A stretch of 64,000 nucleotides of DNA from Phycicoccus sp. M110.8 (GTDB lineage: Bacteria > Actinomycetota > Actinomycetes > Actinomycetales > Dermatophilaceae). Position 1 is the first letter of the stretch; each line of letters opens with the position of its first letter. Shown one piece after another: positions 34,934 to 43,998 of the stretch. The stretch covers positions 124,001-188,000 of the forward strand of contig NZ_JAWDIC010000005.1 of NCBI RefSeq assembly GCF_032464895.1. The letters run 5' to 3'. Made by a program: the position numbers and the translations under genes. The notes beneath the pieces were generated by a model, which saw only the letters and a list, made by a program, of their open reading frames with translations, ran no database searches and was not told the DNA's origin.

Positions 34934-36418
34934 ATGACTGCCAGCACGGTCGAGAAGACCGCCCCTCAGATCGCCATCAACGACATTGGCTCTGAGGAAG
35001 ACCTCCTTGCCGCGATCGACGCGACCATCAAGGACTTCAACGACGGCGACATCGTCGAGGGTCGCATCGTCAAGGTCGACCGGGACGAGGTCCTGCTCGA
35101 CATCGGCTACAAGACCGAGGGCGTCATCCCCTCGCGTGAGCTGTCCATCAAGCACGACGTCGACCCGTCCGAGGTCGTCTCCGTCGGCGACGAGGTCGAG
35201 GCCCTGGTCCTCCAGAAGGAGGACAAGGAGGGTCGCCTGATCCTGTCCAAGAAGCGCGCCCAGTACGAGCGCGCCTGGGGCACGATCGAGAAGATCAAGG
35301 AGGAGGACGGCGTCGTCACCGGCACCGTCATCGAGGTCGTCAAGGGTGGCCTCATCCTCGACATCGGCCTGCGCGGCTTCCTCCCCGCCTCCCTCGTGGA
35401 GATGCGTCGCGTCCGCGACCTCCAGCCGTACGTCGGCAAGGAGATCGAGGCGAAGATCATCGAGCTCGACAAGAACCGCAACAACGTGGTCCTGTCGCGC
35501 CGTGCCTGGCTCGAGCAGACCCAGTCCGAGGTCCGCACGACCTTCCTCAAGGAGCTCCAGAAGGGGCAGGTCCGCTCCGGCGTCGTGTCCTCGATCGTCA
35601 ACTTCGGTGCGTTCGTGGACCTCGGCGGGGTCGACGGCCTCGTCCACGTCTCCGAGCTGTCCTGGAAGCACATCGACCACCCGTCCGAGGTCGTCGAGGT
35701 GGGCCAGGAGGTCACCGTCGAGGTCCTCGACGTCGACATGGACCGCGAGCGTGTCTCCCTGTCGCTCAAGGCGACACAGGAGGACCCGTGGCAGCACTTC
35801 GCCCGGACCCACGCGATCGGCCAGGTCGTCCCGGGCAAGGTCACCAAGCTCGTCCCGTTCGGTGCGTTCGTGCGCGTCGACGACGGCATCGAGGGCCTGG
35901 TCCACATCTCCGAGCTGGCCGAGCGCCACGTGGAGCTGCCGGAGCAGGTCGTCCAGGTCGGGGCCGACATCTTCGTCAAGGTCATCGACATCGACCTCGA
36001 GCGTCGCCGCATCTCGCTGTCGCTGAAGCAGGCGAACGACGAGAGCGCCCCGGTGTCCGAGTTCGACCCGACGCTGTACGGCATGGCCGCCGAGTACGAC
36101 GAGCAGGGGAACTACAAGTACCCCGAGGGCTTCGACCCGGAGACCAACGAGTGGCTCGAGGGCTACGAGGCCCAGCGCGAGAAGTGGGAGAAGCAGTACG
36201 CCGAGGCCCACGCCCGCTGGGAGGCCCACAAGGCCCAGGTCGAGCAGGCCGCCAAGGACGACGCCGAGGCCGCCTCGAGCGCCGGGACCTCGACGTCCTA
36301 CTCCTCCGGTGGCAGCAGCAGCTCGGACTCGGGGTCGTCGTCGTCCTCGTCCTCCGAGGGCACCCTCGCCTCCGACGAGGCGCTGGCCGCCCTGCGCGAG
36401 AAGCTCACCGGCAACTGA
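34934..36418 (+). CDS. rpsA: 30S ribosomal protein S1
   Basis: 494 residues with four S1 RNA-binding domains, as usual for actinobacteria: about 35-105 (GDIVEGRIVKVDRDEVLLDI), 122-190 (VVTGTVIEVVKGGLILDIGL), 208-277 (RSGVVSSIVNFGAFVDLGGV) and 294-363 (VVPGKVTKLVPFGAFVRVDD). The acidic/aromatic tail is followed by a long Ser-rich low-complexity stretch (about 445-475) and a conserved-looking helix ALAALREKLTGN. ATG 34934 follows GGAG at ten bases. The protein recruits structured mRNA to the 30S subunit; leaderless mRNAs, common here, should need it little. Confidence 0.97.
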   Translation: MTASTVEKTAPQIAINDIGSEEDLLAAIDATIKDFNDGDIVEGRIVKVDRDEVLLDIGYKTEGVIPSRELSIKHDVDPSEVVSVGDEVEALVLQKEDKEGRLILSKKRAQYERAWGTIEKIKEEDGVVTGTVIEVVKGGLILDIGLRGFLPASLVEMRRVRDLQPYVGKEIEAKIIELDKNRNNVVLSRRAWLEQTQSEVRTTFLKELQKGQVRSGVVSSIVNFGAFVDLGGVDGLVHVSELSWKHIDHPSEVVEVGQEVTVEVLDVDMDRERVSLSLKATQEDPWQHFARTHAIGQVVPGKVTKLVPFGAFVRVDDGIEGLVHISELAERHVELPEQVVQVGADIFVKVIDIDLERRRISLSLKQANDESAPVSEFDPTLYGMAAEYDEQGNYKYPEGFDPETNEWLEGYEAQREKWEKQYAEAHARWEAHKAQVEQAAKDDAEAASSAGTSTSYSSGGSSSSDSGSSSSSSSEGTLASDEALAALREKLTGN

Positions 36419-36458
36419 CCCGGCCGGCACGCGACCTGCGTGCCACCACGGTCGACAC

Positions 36459-36496
36459 CACGAGGCCCGGTCCCCGCGAGGGGGCCGGGCCTCGTG
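36459..36496 (+). terminator. Terminator after rpsA
   Basis: Sixteen-base-pair stem 36459-36474 / 36481-36496 with one G-T wobble; arms start CACGAGGCCCGG. It lies 41 bases after the rpsA stop. Confidence 0.75.
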
Positions 36497-36546
36497 CCGT
36501 CCCCGGGGTGCGCGTGGGAGGTGCCGGCGTGCGGGGGTGATCGGGA

Positions 36547-36552
36547 TAGGTT
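36547..36552 (+). promoter_or_regulatory. Leaderless promoter -10 of DUF4184 gene (TAGGTT)
   Basis: TAGGTT followed by seven bases and ATG 36560, with no Shine-Dalgarno. Confidence 0.55.
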
Positions 36553-36559
36553 CGCCGGT

Positions 36560-37342
36560 ATGCCGTTCACCCCGGCCCACGTGGCCGCCGTCCTCCCGGT
36601 GGTGGGACGGGAGCGGCCGCGGCGGGTGGTCCCGGCCGCCATGGTCGTCGGCTCGATGGTGCCGGACGTCCTCTACTTCGTGCCCCTCGGGGACTACCGC
36701 ACCGTGTCGCACTCGCTGCGCGGGCTGGTCACCCTCGACCTGATCCTGGGGCTGGTCCTCACCGCGCTGTGGAGGGTCGCCGCCGCGCCGGTGCTCCGCG
36801 ACCTGGCCCCGCGGGCGGTCCGGGAGCGCGTGCCGGTGCCGCACCGGCTCGACCAGCAGGAGTGGGCGTGGTCGGTGCCCTGCGTGCTGCTCGGTGGCCT
36901 GACGCACCTGCTCTGGGACTCCTTCACGCACGCGGACGGCTGGGCCGTGCACCGCTGGCCGCAGGTCCTCGAGCGCGGGCTCCCGGGCGGGTGGCCCGTC
37001 TACGGCGTCGCGCAGTACGCGACCAGCGTCCTGGGGCTGCTCCTCGTGGCGTGGTGGTGCCGGCGGCTGCTGGGCGAGGTGCCTCCGGTCCACCCGGCGC
37101 ACCGCCGGGTGAGTGCCCGCGAGGCCCGGGTCGTCAGCGTCCTCGCCGTCGCGCTGCCGCTGCTGGTGGCGGTCGGGTTCGTGGCCTGGGTCGCCACGGC
37201 CACGCGGGGCTCGCTGATGCTGCTGTACGTCGCCGTGGTGCGGGGTGTCAGCGCCTTCGGCCTCGTGGCCGTGCTGGTCGTGCTGTGGTGGCACCTCGTG
37301 GTGTCACGCCGCCCGGCGCCGACGGGTGCGACCGTGGGCTGA
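36560..37342 (+). CDS. DUF4184 family membrane protein
   Basis: 260 residues, five or six membrane helices. The family start MPFTPAHVAAVLPVVG is followed by VVGSMVPDVLYFVPLGDYRT, HSLRGLVTLDLILGL and GGLTHLLWDSFTHADGWAV. The conserved His and Asp residues (PAH, PDV, SHS, THLLWDSFTH) recall metal-dependent membrane hydrolases of the YdjM/LrgB-like DUF457 type, so a metal site is likely. Biological role unknown. It lies between rpsA and coaE, which I recall as close neighbours in most actinobacteria, so it and the next gene look like insertions. Confidence 0.85.
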   Translation: MPFTPAHVAAVLPVVGRERPRRVVPAAMVVGSMVPDVLYFVPLGDYRTVSHSLRGLVTLDLILGLVLTALWRVAAAPVLRDLAPRAVRERVPVPHRLDQQEWAWSVPCVLLGGLTHLLWDSFTHADGWAVHRWPQVLERGLPGGWPVYGVAQYATSVLGLLLVAWWCRRLLGEVPPVHPAHRRVSAREARVVSVLAVALPLLVAVGFVAWVATATRGSLMLLYVAVVRGVSAFGLVAVLVVLWWHLVVSRRPAPTGATVG

Positions 37343-37359
37343 CGTGTTTGGATGGCGGT

Positions 37360-37824
37360 ATGCCACGCACCATCGCCACGAACACGAAGGTCGACCTCGA
37401 CGGGCTGCTGGAGTTCGTCCGTCCCCGCCACCAGATGGTGCTCATGACCGAGCGCTCCGACGGGCGCCCCCAGGCGTCCCCGGTCACCGGGGGTGTGGAC
37501 GACAGGGGGCGGATCGTGATCTCGACCTACCCCGAGCGCGCCAAGACCACCAACGCCCGCCACCGACCGCACGTGAGCGTGATGGTCCTCTCCGACGACT
37601 TCGGCGGCGCCTGGGTGCAGGTCGACGGCGACTGCGAGGTGCTCGACGTGCCCGACTCGGTGGAGCCGCTCGTGGAGTACTTCCGCAACATCTCGGGCGA
37701 GCACCCCGACTGGGACGAGTACCGGCAGGCGATGCTCGACCAGGGCAAGTCCATCCTGCGCATCACCCCGACGCGCTGGGGGCCCATTGCCACCGGCGGC
37801 TTCCCCGCCCGCCTCGCCGACTGA
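37360..37824 (+). CDS. PPOX-class F420/FMN-dependent oxidoreductase
   Basis: 154 residues with the split-barrel flavin fold of the pyridoxamine-phosphate-oxidase superfamily. It contains HQMVLMTERSDGRPQASPVT, DRGRIVISTYPERAKTTNAR and VQVDGDCEVLD, with the C-terminal SILRITPTRWGPIATGGFPA. Actinobacterial members of this size usually bind F420 or heme-degradation-type substrates. The ATG lies six bases after TTGGAT, a weak -10 match, and 17 bases after the previous stop, so it may have its own leaderless start or be co-transcribed. Confidence 0.85.
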   Translation: MPRTIATNTKVDLDGLLEFVRPRHQMVLMTERSDGRPQASPVTGGVDDRGRIVISTYPERAKTTNARHRPHVSVMVLSDDFGGAWVQVDGDCEVLDVPDSVEPLVEYFRNISGEHPDWDEYRQAMLDQGKSILRITPTRWGPIATGGFPARLAD

Positions 37825-37861
37825 GGTGCCGGTCGTCCCGCCGCGACCCCGAGCTGGCGGC

Positions 37862-37867
37862 TAGGGT
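37862..37867 (+). promoter_or_regulatory. Leaderless promoter -10 of coaE (TAGGGT)
   Basis: TAGGGT followed by six bases and ATG 37874. Confidence 0.62.
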
Positions 37868-37873
37868 GGGCGC

Positions 37874-39064
37874 ATGCTGAGGGTCGGGCTCACGGGCGGG
37901 ATCGGCTCCGGCAAATCCACTGTCGCGCAACGGTTCTCAGCATTGGGTGCGGTCGTCGTCGACGCCGACGTCCTGGCGCGCGAGGTCGTGGCCGCCGGGA
38001 GTGAGGGGCTCGCGCGCATCGTCGACCGGTTCGGCGACCGCGTCCTGGCCCCCGACGGCGGCCTCGACCGGCCTGCCCTCGGTGCCATCGTCTTCGCGGA
38101 CCCCGGGGCTCGCCGCGACCTCGAGGGCATCACCCACCCGCTCATCGCGCGACGCACGGGGGAGCTGTTCGCGGCGGCACCGGTCGATGCCGTGGTCGTG
38201 CACGACGTCCCCCTGCTCGTCGAGAAGCACATGGGCCCCGGCTACCACCTGGTCGTGGTCGTCGACGCCGACGAGGAGGTCCGGCTCGACCGGCTCGTGA
38301 ACACCCGGGGCATGGACGTCGAGGATGCCCGGCGCCGGATCGCGGCCCAGGCGTCGGGGGCCGAACGCCGCGCCGCGGCCGACGTGTGGCTGGACAACGG
38401 CGGTAGCCGGGCGGAGCTCGAGTCCGACGTCGACCGGCTCTGGCACGACCGGCTGGTCCCGTTCGAGCACAACGTGCGGACGGGCGTCCGGGCGGCCCGG
38501 CCCGACGAGCTGCGCCTCGTACCGTCCGACCCGACCTGGCCCGCCCAGGCCGAGCGGCTCCTGGAAAGGCTCCGACTCGCGTTCGGCGACGCGCTCGTCA
38601 CGGCCGACCACGTCGGCAGCACCGCAGTCCCGGGGCTGCCCGCCAAGGACGTCATCGACCTGCAGGTCGGTGTCACCTCGCTGGAGGCCGCCGACGACCC
38701 CACCCTCGTCCGGCGGCTGCAGGCCGCCGGTTTCCCCCGCACCGGGCCCGTGGCCTTCGACAACGCCAAGGACGGCGCGCTCTGGGAGAAGCGCTTCCAC
38801 GCCGGCGCCGACCCCGGGCGTCCGGCCCACGTCCACGTCCGCGAGGTCGGCAGCCCCGGGTGGCGCTGGGCCCTCGCGTTCCGCGACTGGATGCGGTCCG
38901 ATCCCGCGGCGCGCGAGGAGTACGCCGCGGAGAAGCGACGCCTCGCAGCCGCCGGGCTCGGCGTCGACGCCTACGCGGACGCCAAGGAGCCGTGGTTCGA
39001 CGCCGTGCACGCGCGGGTCGAGGAGTGGGTGCGAGTCAGCGGCTGGGAGCCGGCGCGCGGCTGA
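37874..39064 (+). CDS. coaE: Dephospho-CoA kinase fused to GrpB/UPF0157 domain
   Basis: 396 residues. Residues 1 to about 195 are dephospho-CoA kinase, the last step of CoA synthesis: P-loop GLTGGIGSGKS, DADVLAREVV, HPLIARR and DVPLLVEKHMG. Residues from about 205 form a GrpB (UPF0157) nucleotidyltransferase-like domain with LVPSDPTWPAQAERL, DHVGSTAVPGLPAKDVIDLQ and EWRFH-like GALWEKRFHA. The same fusion occurs in M. tuberculosis CoaE, where the second domain is thought to aid folding or regulation. The last 29 bases overlap the convergent MFS gene. Confidence 0.95.
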   Translation: MLRVGLTGGIGSGKSTVAQRFSALGAVVVDADVLAREVVAAGSEGLARIVDRFGDRVLAPDGGLDRPALGAIVFADPGARRDLEGITHPLIARRTGELFAAAPVDAVVVHDVPLLVEKHMGPGYHLVVVVDADEEVRLDRLVNTRGMDVEDARRRIAAQASGAERRAAADVWLDNGGSRAELESDVDRLWHDRLVPFEHNVRTGVRAARPDELRLVPSDPTWPAQAERLLERLRLAFGDALVTADHVGSTAVPGLPAKDVIDLQVGVTSLEAADDPTLVRRLQAAGFPRTGPVAFDNAKDGALWEKRFHAGADPGRPAHVHVREVGSPGWRWALAFRDWMRSDPAAREEYAAEKRRLAAAGLGVDAYADAKEPWFDAVHARVEEWVRVSGWEPARG

Positions 39065-40253
39065 CCCGGGTCCCCGGCAGGGGCGCCTCGGACCGCACCG
39101 GGACGAGGGGGAGTGCGACGGCGGCGAACGCCGCGGCACCTGCGAAGGCGGCGGCATACCCGAGCTGCTCCACCAGGGCTCCGGCGAGGGGTGGGACGAG
39201 CGAGGCGGCCAGGAACTGGCCGGTGTTCTGGATGCCGAGCGCGCGCCCCGACCAGAAGGGCCCGGCGCGCTCGGCCACGGCGGTGAAGGCGAGCCCGTTG
39301 TCGGCGACGGTCACGGTCGACGCCACGAGGAGGAGGAACGCGGCGACCGCCCAGCCGGCGGCAGCCGTGGCACCGAGGGCGAGCATGGCCACGACGACGG
39401 AGACGGCGACCCAGCGCAACGGCCGCATCCGGCTGCCGACCCGGTCGGACCACGCGCCCGCCGCAATGCGTCCGAGCGCGCCGGCCACCTGGGTCACCGC
39501 GACCAGGACTCCCGCCGACCCCGCCGACCAGCCGCGGTCGTCGACGAGCCAGGCCAGGCCGAAGGTCCAGACGAGGAACTGCGGCACCACGAGCAGCATC
39601 GAGACGCCGTGCACCCGGGCCAGGGTGCGGTCACCGCGGTAGGGGCTCGCGGTGTGCTCCACCGTCCGCGCGGGACGGGGCGGGTCCAGGACCACGACCG
39701 CCACTGCGACCAGTGCCAGGAGGGCCGCGGCCGCGGGCACGAGGAGGGCTGCCCGGACGCCGTGCGCATCCGCGAGCGGCGCCATCGTGACGGCCGCGAT
39801 CCCGACACCGAGGGGCTGGGCCATCTGCCGGATCCCCATGGCGAGGCCGCGTCGCTGCACCGGGAACCAGCCGACCACCACACGGCCGCTGGCCGCGTTG
39901 GCAGCCCCCGCTGCCGCGCCGGCGAGCACCAGCCATGCCGCCCACCAGCCGACGCCCGAGCCCCAGGCCGCCGCGACCGAGCAGGCGCCGGCGGCCGCGA
40001 GGCCGGACAGCAGCGCGAGCCGTTCGCCGCGACGGTCCACGAGCAGGCCCCAGGCGACGAGGGAGAGCATCACGCCGATGGTGGGCGCGGCTGCCACGAG
40101 ACCGGCGGCCGGCAGCGACAGGCCACCGCGCCGGTGGAGCACCGGGATGAGGAAGGCGGGCCCGTGCAGGGCCACGGCCCCCGAGGCCTGCGCTGCCGTG
40201 CTGGCCGCCAGCATGGCCCAGCGGCGGGCGGTGCCGACGGTCGCGAGGTCCAC
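39036..40253 (-). CDS. MFS transporter
   Basis: About 405 residues from GTG 40253 (a TTG four codons upstream is possible; no Shine-Dalgarno separates them). Twelve helices; the 2-3 loop is LLVDRRGERLALL, and the 8-9 loop WSDRVGSRMRPLRW is its counterpart. VVVGWFPVQRRGLAMGIRQM resembles NarK/OPA-like and drug-efflux branches. Its 3' end overlaps coaE by 29 bases on the opposite strand. Substrate unknown. It lies 42 bases beyond the start of the next MFS gene, with no terminator seen, so the two may be co-transcribed. Confidence 0.85.
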   Translation of the reverse strand: MDLATVGTARRWAMLAASTAAQASGAVALHGPAFLIPVLHRRGGLSLPAAGLVAAAPTIGVMLSLVAWGLLVDRRGERLALLSGLAAAGACSVAAAWGSGVGWWAAWLVLAGAAAGAANAASGRVVVGWFPVQRRGLAMGIRQMAQPLGVGIAAVTMAPLADAHGVRAALLVPAAAALLALVAVAVVVLDPPRPARTVEHTASPYRGDRTLARVHGVSMLLVVPQFLVWTFGLAWLVDDRGWSAGSAGVLVAVTQVAGALGRIAAGAWSDRVGSRMRPLRWVAVSVVVAMLALGATAAAGWAVAAFLLLVASTVTVADNGLAFTAVAERAGPFWSGRALGIQNTGQFLAASLVPPLAGALVEQLGYAAAFAGAAAFAAVALPLVPVRSEAPLPGTRVSRAPAPSR

Positions 40254-40295
40254 CCGGCCAGTCAACGCCGGGGGGATGCAGGCCGCAGCGACGTC

Positions 40296-41552
40296 TCAGC
40301 CCGTGGCGGTCAGGGCGCCGTAGCGCTCGCGCGTCCGCTGCGCCCACGCGGTCGCGGGCCGCAGGGCCAGCGCCGCGCCGAGGACCAGACCCGCCAGCAC
40401 CAGCCACCCGGGCCAGCCCCACTCGATGCACAGGAGCGTGATGAGCGTCGGGGCGACGACGTTCGAGAGCGAGAACCCGAGGCCGGCGAAGCCCTGGTAC
40501 TGGCCCTGGCGCTCCTGCGGCGCCAGCCCCATCTGCACGCCCCACTGGCCACCGCTGGAGCGCATCTCGCCCACGACGTGCACCGCCGCGCCGACGACGA
40601 GGACCGCCGCGGCGCCGACTGGTCCCAGCCAGCCCGACGTGGCGATGACGGCGAAACCGAGGGCGATCCAGACGGCGCCGTGGACCATCGCCCGGGCCGA
40701 CTCGGTCACTCCGTCGACCCCTCGCGTCATGCGTACCTGGAACAGGGTCACGGCCACGGTGTTGAGGACCAGCAGCGCGGCAACCATGGCGGTCGGGGCC
40801 TTGGTGTGCTGGCTGATCCACAGCGGGATGCCGACCTCCATCACCACGAAGTGCATCGCCACCACGCCCGTCAACAGGGTCACGACGACGTACGGCGTGT
40901 CCCGCAGCACCGCGAGCCGCGGCTCCCCGGCTCCGCGTGCCGGGGCCGGTGGCAAGTGGGGGAGGCGCAGGCTGACCAGGCCGGCGAGGATGCCGGTGAC
41001 GCCGTCGATCGCGAAGACGGCCAGGTAGGCCCACGGCCGGTCGATCCACAGCGCGATGCCGCCCAGCGCGGCGCCGAGCGAGATGGCCAGGTTGGTGACC
41101 GCCCGCAGGTACGCCTTGAAGGCGACCCCGGAGCCGCCGACGGCGATGCGGCCGATGTAGCCGTTGCGCACGGCACCGCCACCGTTCTGCAGCGCGGTGA
41201 CGACGGCGAGGACCGCCGTCAGCGCCCAGAAGTCGCGCACCACGAGGAAGAGCAGCCCCACCGCACCGAACGCCGCGGTGAGCAGCGACATCACCTCGCG
41301 CGGGCCGCGGACGTCGCCGAGGTGGCCCAGGGGCACCTGCGCCACCATGCCGACGACCGCGGCGATCGAGAGCGCGAGGCCGACCTGGGCGGGCGCGAGC
41401 CCCACCTCGCGGGTGAAGTACAGGGCGAAGGTGGTCAGGGTCGCCCCGGCACCGGCCCGGTTGACGAAGGTGCCGAGGGCGAGCACGCGCAGGCGCGGGT
41501 CGACCGGTATGCCGCGGCGGGTGAGCGGTGGCGTCGTCGCCGGGGCTGGCAC
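40296..41552 (-). CDS. MFS transporter
   Basis: 418 residues from GTG 41552, which has GGAGG six bases upstream. Twelve helices. [20 protein letters not shown] at TM1 and [18 protein letters not shown] at loop 2-3 are typical of MFS efflux proteins; [20 protein letters not shown] contains an internal charged loop common in the same group. It shares no recognisable close identity with the downstream MFS gene, so this is not a recent duplication. It is divergent from uvrB across 115 bases. Confidence 0.87.
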   Translation of the reverse strand: MPAPATTPPLTRRGIPVDPRLRVLALGTFVNRAGAGATLTTFALYFTREVGLAPAQVGLALSIAAVVGMVAQVPLGHLGDVRGPREVMSLLTAAFGAVGLLFLVVRDFWALTAVLAVVTALQNGGGAVRNGYIGRIAVGGSGVAFKAYLRAVTNLAISLGAALGGIALWIDRPWAYLAVFAIDGVTGILAGLVSLRLPHLPPAPARGAGEPRLAVLRDTPYVVVTLLTGVVAMHFVVMEVGIPLWISQHTKAPTAMVAALLVLNTVAVTLFQVRMTRGVDGVTESARAMVHGAVWIALGFAVIATSGWLGPVGAAAVLVVGAAVHVVGEMRSSGGQWGVQMGLAPQERQGQYQGFAGLGFSLSNVVAPTLITLLCIEWGWPGWLVLAGLVLGAALALRPATAWAQRTRERYGALTATG

Positions 41553-41655
41553 GGAGGACCTCCGGGGTTCGGGAGCGGGGCGGGCACACGCTAGCGCGGG
41601 GGTCGGACAGGGGCGTCCGGGCAGGTGCGCGGGGTGCGGTGTCGGTGCCACGGCA

Positions 41656-41661
41656 TACGGT
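41656..41661 (+). promoter_or_regulatory. Leaderless promoter -10 of uvrB (TACGGT)
   Basis: TACGGT, formed within GGCATACGGT, is followed by six bases and ATG 41668. No LexA/SOS box is recognised in the preceding 115 bases. Confidence 0.62.
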
Positions 41662-41667
41662 GGATCC

Positions 41668-43776
41668 ATGCGTCCCACGACCGACCTGCAGCGCACGGTG
41701 GCCCCGTTCGAGGTGGTCTCCGAGTTCCAGCCCGCCGGTGACCAGCCCGCCGCCATCGCCGACCTCTCCCGGCGCATCAAGGCGGGGGAGAAGGACACCG
41801 TCCTGCTCGGCGCGACCGGCACGGGCAAGTCCGCGACCACCGCCTGGCTCATCGAGCAGGTGCAGCGCCCCACCCTCGTGATGGCGCCGAACAAGACGCT
41901 GGCCGCGCAGCTGGCCAACGAGTTCCGCGAGCTGCTGCCGCACAACGCGGTCGAGTACTTCGTCTCGTACTACGACTACTACCAGCCCGAGGCGTACATC
42001 CCGCAGACGGACACGTACATCGAGAAGGACTCCTCGATCAACGACGAGGTGGAGCGGCTGCGCCACAGCGCGACGAACTCGCTGCTCACCCGCCGCGACG
42101 TCGTCGTGGTCGCGTCCGTGTCCTGCATCTACGGCCTCGGCACGCCGCAGGAGTACGTCGACCGGATGGCACGGCTCAAGGTCGGGCAGCAGGTCGACCG
42201 CGACGACCTGCTGCGGCGGTTCGTGCAGATGCAGTACACCCGCAACGACCTCGCCTTCACCCGCGGGACGTTCCGCGTACGTGGGGACACCGTGGAGATC
42301 ATCCCCGTCTACGAGGAGCTCGCGGTGCGCATCGAGTTCTTCGGCGACGAGATCGAGCGGATCTACACGCTGCACCCGATCAGCGGCGAGGTGATGCGCG
42401 AGGAGCAGGAGATGTACGTCTTCCCCGCGACCCACTACGTCGCGGGCCCGGAGCGGATGGAGCGGGCGATCCGCGGCATCGAGCTCGAGCTGGCCGACCG
42501 CCTGGCCGAGCTGGAGAAGCAGAACAAGCTGCTCGAGGCCCAGCGGCTGCGCATGCGCACCACGTACGACATCGAGATGATGCGCCAGGTCGGCTCGTGC
42601 TCCGGCATCGAGAACTACTCGATGCACATCGACGGCCGCGCCCGGGGCACCGCGCCCAACACCCTCCTCGACTACTTCCCCGAGGACTTCCTGCTCGTCA
42701 TCGACGAGTCGCACGTCACCGTGCCCCAGATCGGCGCCATGTACGAGGGCGACATGTCGCGCAAGCGCATGCTCGTCGACCACGGCTTCCGGCTCCCCTC
42801 GGCCATGGACAACCGCCCGCTGAAGTGGGAGGAGTTCCTCGAGCGGATCGGGCAGACCGTCTACCTGTCCGCGACGCCCGGCCCCTACGAGCTGGCCCAG
42901 GCGACCGGTGTCGTCGAGCAGATCATCCGCCCCACCGGGCTCATCGACCCCGAGGTCATCCTCAAGCCGACCAAGGGCCAGATCGACGACCTGCTGCACG
43001 AGATCGGCGAGCGCACGAAGAAGAACGAGCGCGTCCTCGTGACCACCCTGACCAAGAAGATGGCCGAGGACCTCACCGACTACCTGCTCGACAAGGGGGT
43101 GCGCGTCCGGTACCTGCACAGTGAGGTCGACACGCTGCGCCGGGTGGAGCTGCTGCGCGAGCTGCGCATGGGCGAGTACGACGTGCTCGTCGGCATCAAC
43201 CTGCTCCGTGAGGGCCTCGACCTGCCCGAGGTGTCGCTCGTGAGCATCCTCGACGCCGACAAGGAGGGCTTCCTGCGCTCGGCCCGCTCGCTCATCCAGA
43301 CGATCGGCCGCGCGGCCCGCAACGTCTCCGGACAGGTGCACATGTACGCCGACTCGGTCACCCCCTCGATGCAGGAGGCGATCGAGGAGACGCAGCGCCG
43401 CCGCGAGAAGCAGATCGCCTACAACAAGGAGGCCGGGGTCGACCCCCAGCCGCTGCGCAAGAAGATCGCCGACATCACCGACCTCATCCAGCGCGAGGAC
43501 GCCGACACCGAGGCGCTCATCGGCTCCGGCCGCACCCAGTCGCGGGGCAAGACCGGCCAGCGCGGCGGCCGTGGAACCGTCCAGGCCGACGCCGGGGTGG
43601 CTGCGGACCGGCTCCGCGGCATGCCCGCCAATGACCTGGCCAACCTCATCCAGGAGCTGTCCACCCAGATGCACCAGGCGGCCGCCGACCTGCACTTCGA
43701 GCTCGCGGCGCGCCTGCGCGACGAGATTGGCGACCTCAAGAAGGAGCTGCGCCAGATGTCCGAGGCGACCAAGTGA
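41668..43776 (+). CDS. uvrB: Excinuclease ABC subunit B
   Basis: 702 residues; the damage-verifying helicase of nucleotide excision repair, which is loaded by UvrA and then recruits UvrC. Walker A GATGTGKS is at residues 48-55; the DNA-threading beta-hairpin is [35 protein letters not shown] is motif II, and [20 protein letters not shown] plus QTIGRAARN are motifs V/VI. The C-terminal UVR motif ([20 protein letters not shown]) binds UvrC. ATG is chosen from the -10 spacing and [20 protein letters not shown]. Confidence 0.98.
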   Translation: MRPTTDLQRTVAPFEVVSEFQPAGDQPAAIADLSRRIKAGEKDTVLLGATGTGKSATTAWLIEQVQRPTLVMAPNKTLAAQLANEFRELLPHNAVEYFVSYYDYYQPEAYIPQTDTYIEKDSSINDEVERLRHSATNSLLTRRDVVVVASVSCIYGLGTPQEYVDRMARLKVGQQVDRDDLLRRFVQMQYTRNDLAFTRGTFRVRGDTVEIIPVYEELAVRIEFFGDEIERIYTLHPISGEVMREEQEMYVFPATHYVAGPERMERAIRGIELELADRLAELEKQNKLLEAQRLRMRTTYDIEMMRQVGSCSGIENYSMHIDGRARGTAPNTLLDYFPEDFLLVIDESHVTVPQIGAMYEGDMSRKRMLVDHGFRLPSAMDNRPLKWEEFLERIGQTVYLSATPGPYELAQATGVVEQIIRPTGLIDPEVILKPTKGQIDDLLHEIGERTKKNERVLVTTLTKKMAEDLTDYLLDKGVRVRYLHSEVDTLRRVELLRELRMGEYDVLVGINLLREGLDLPEVSLVSILDADKEGFLRSARSLIQTIGRAARNVSGQVHMYADSVTPSMQEAIEETQRRREKQIAYNKEAGVDPQPLRKKIADITDLIQREDADTEALIGSGRTQSRGKTGQRGGRGTVQADAGVAADRLRGMPANDLANLIQELSTQMHQAAADLHFELAARLRDEIGDLKKELRQMSEATK

Positions 43777-43874
43777 GGCCGCCAACAGCCTGAGGCCCAC
43801 CCCCGGTGGAGGCGGCAGCCGGATGGACTCGATTTGGGGCCACCCCCGCGGTCTGGGAGACTGGTCGCACCATT

Positions 43875-43988
43875 CGGAGGGGAGTATCCCCATCGCGGTG
43901 TCCTCGTCATCACGGCTTTCGGCCCGGGGCGCCGGTCCGCACCTCACGGGGCGGGAGAGACCTCCGGCCACCTCGTCGTGACCGGAGG
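43875..43988 (+). ncRNA. yybP-ykoY (manganese) riboswitch controlling terC
   Basis: The 222-base uvrB-terC gap holds the hallmarks of this aptamer: GGGGAGTA right after the 5' P1 strand, CATCACGGCTTT in the middle arm, and GGGAGAGACCTCCG at the 3' end. P1 is CGGAGG (43875-43880) with CCTCCG (43961-43966). The 3' strand extended by one base, CCTCCGG (43961-43967), is also the exact complement of CCGGAGG (43982-43988), the terC Shine-Dalgarno. Inference: without ligand the ribosome site is paired; metal binding forms P1 and frees it. The aptamer itself ends near 43967. Confidence 0.88.
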
Positions 43989-43998
43989 ACCCTTGACC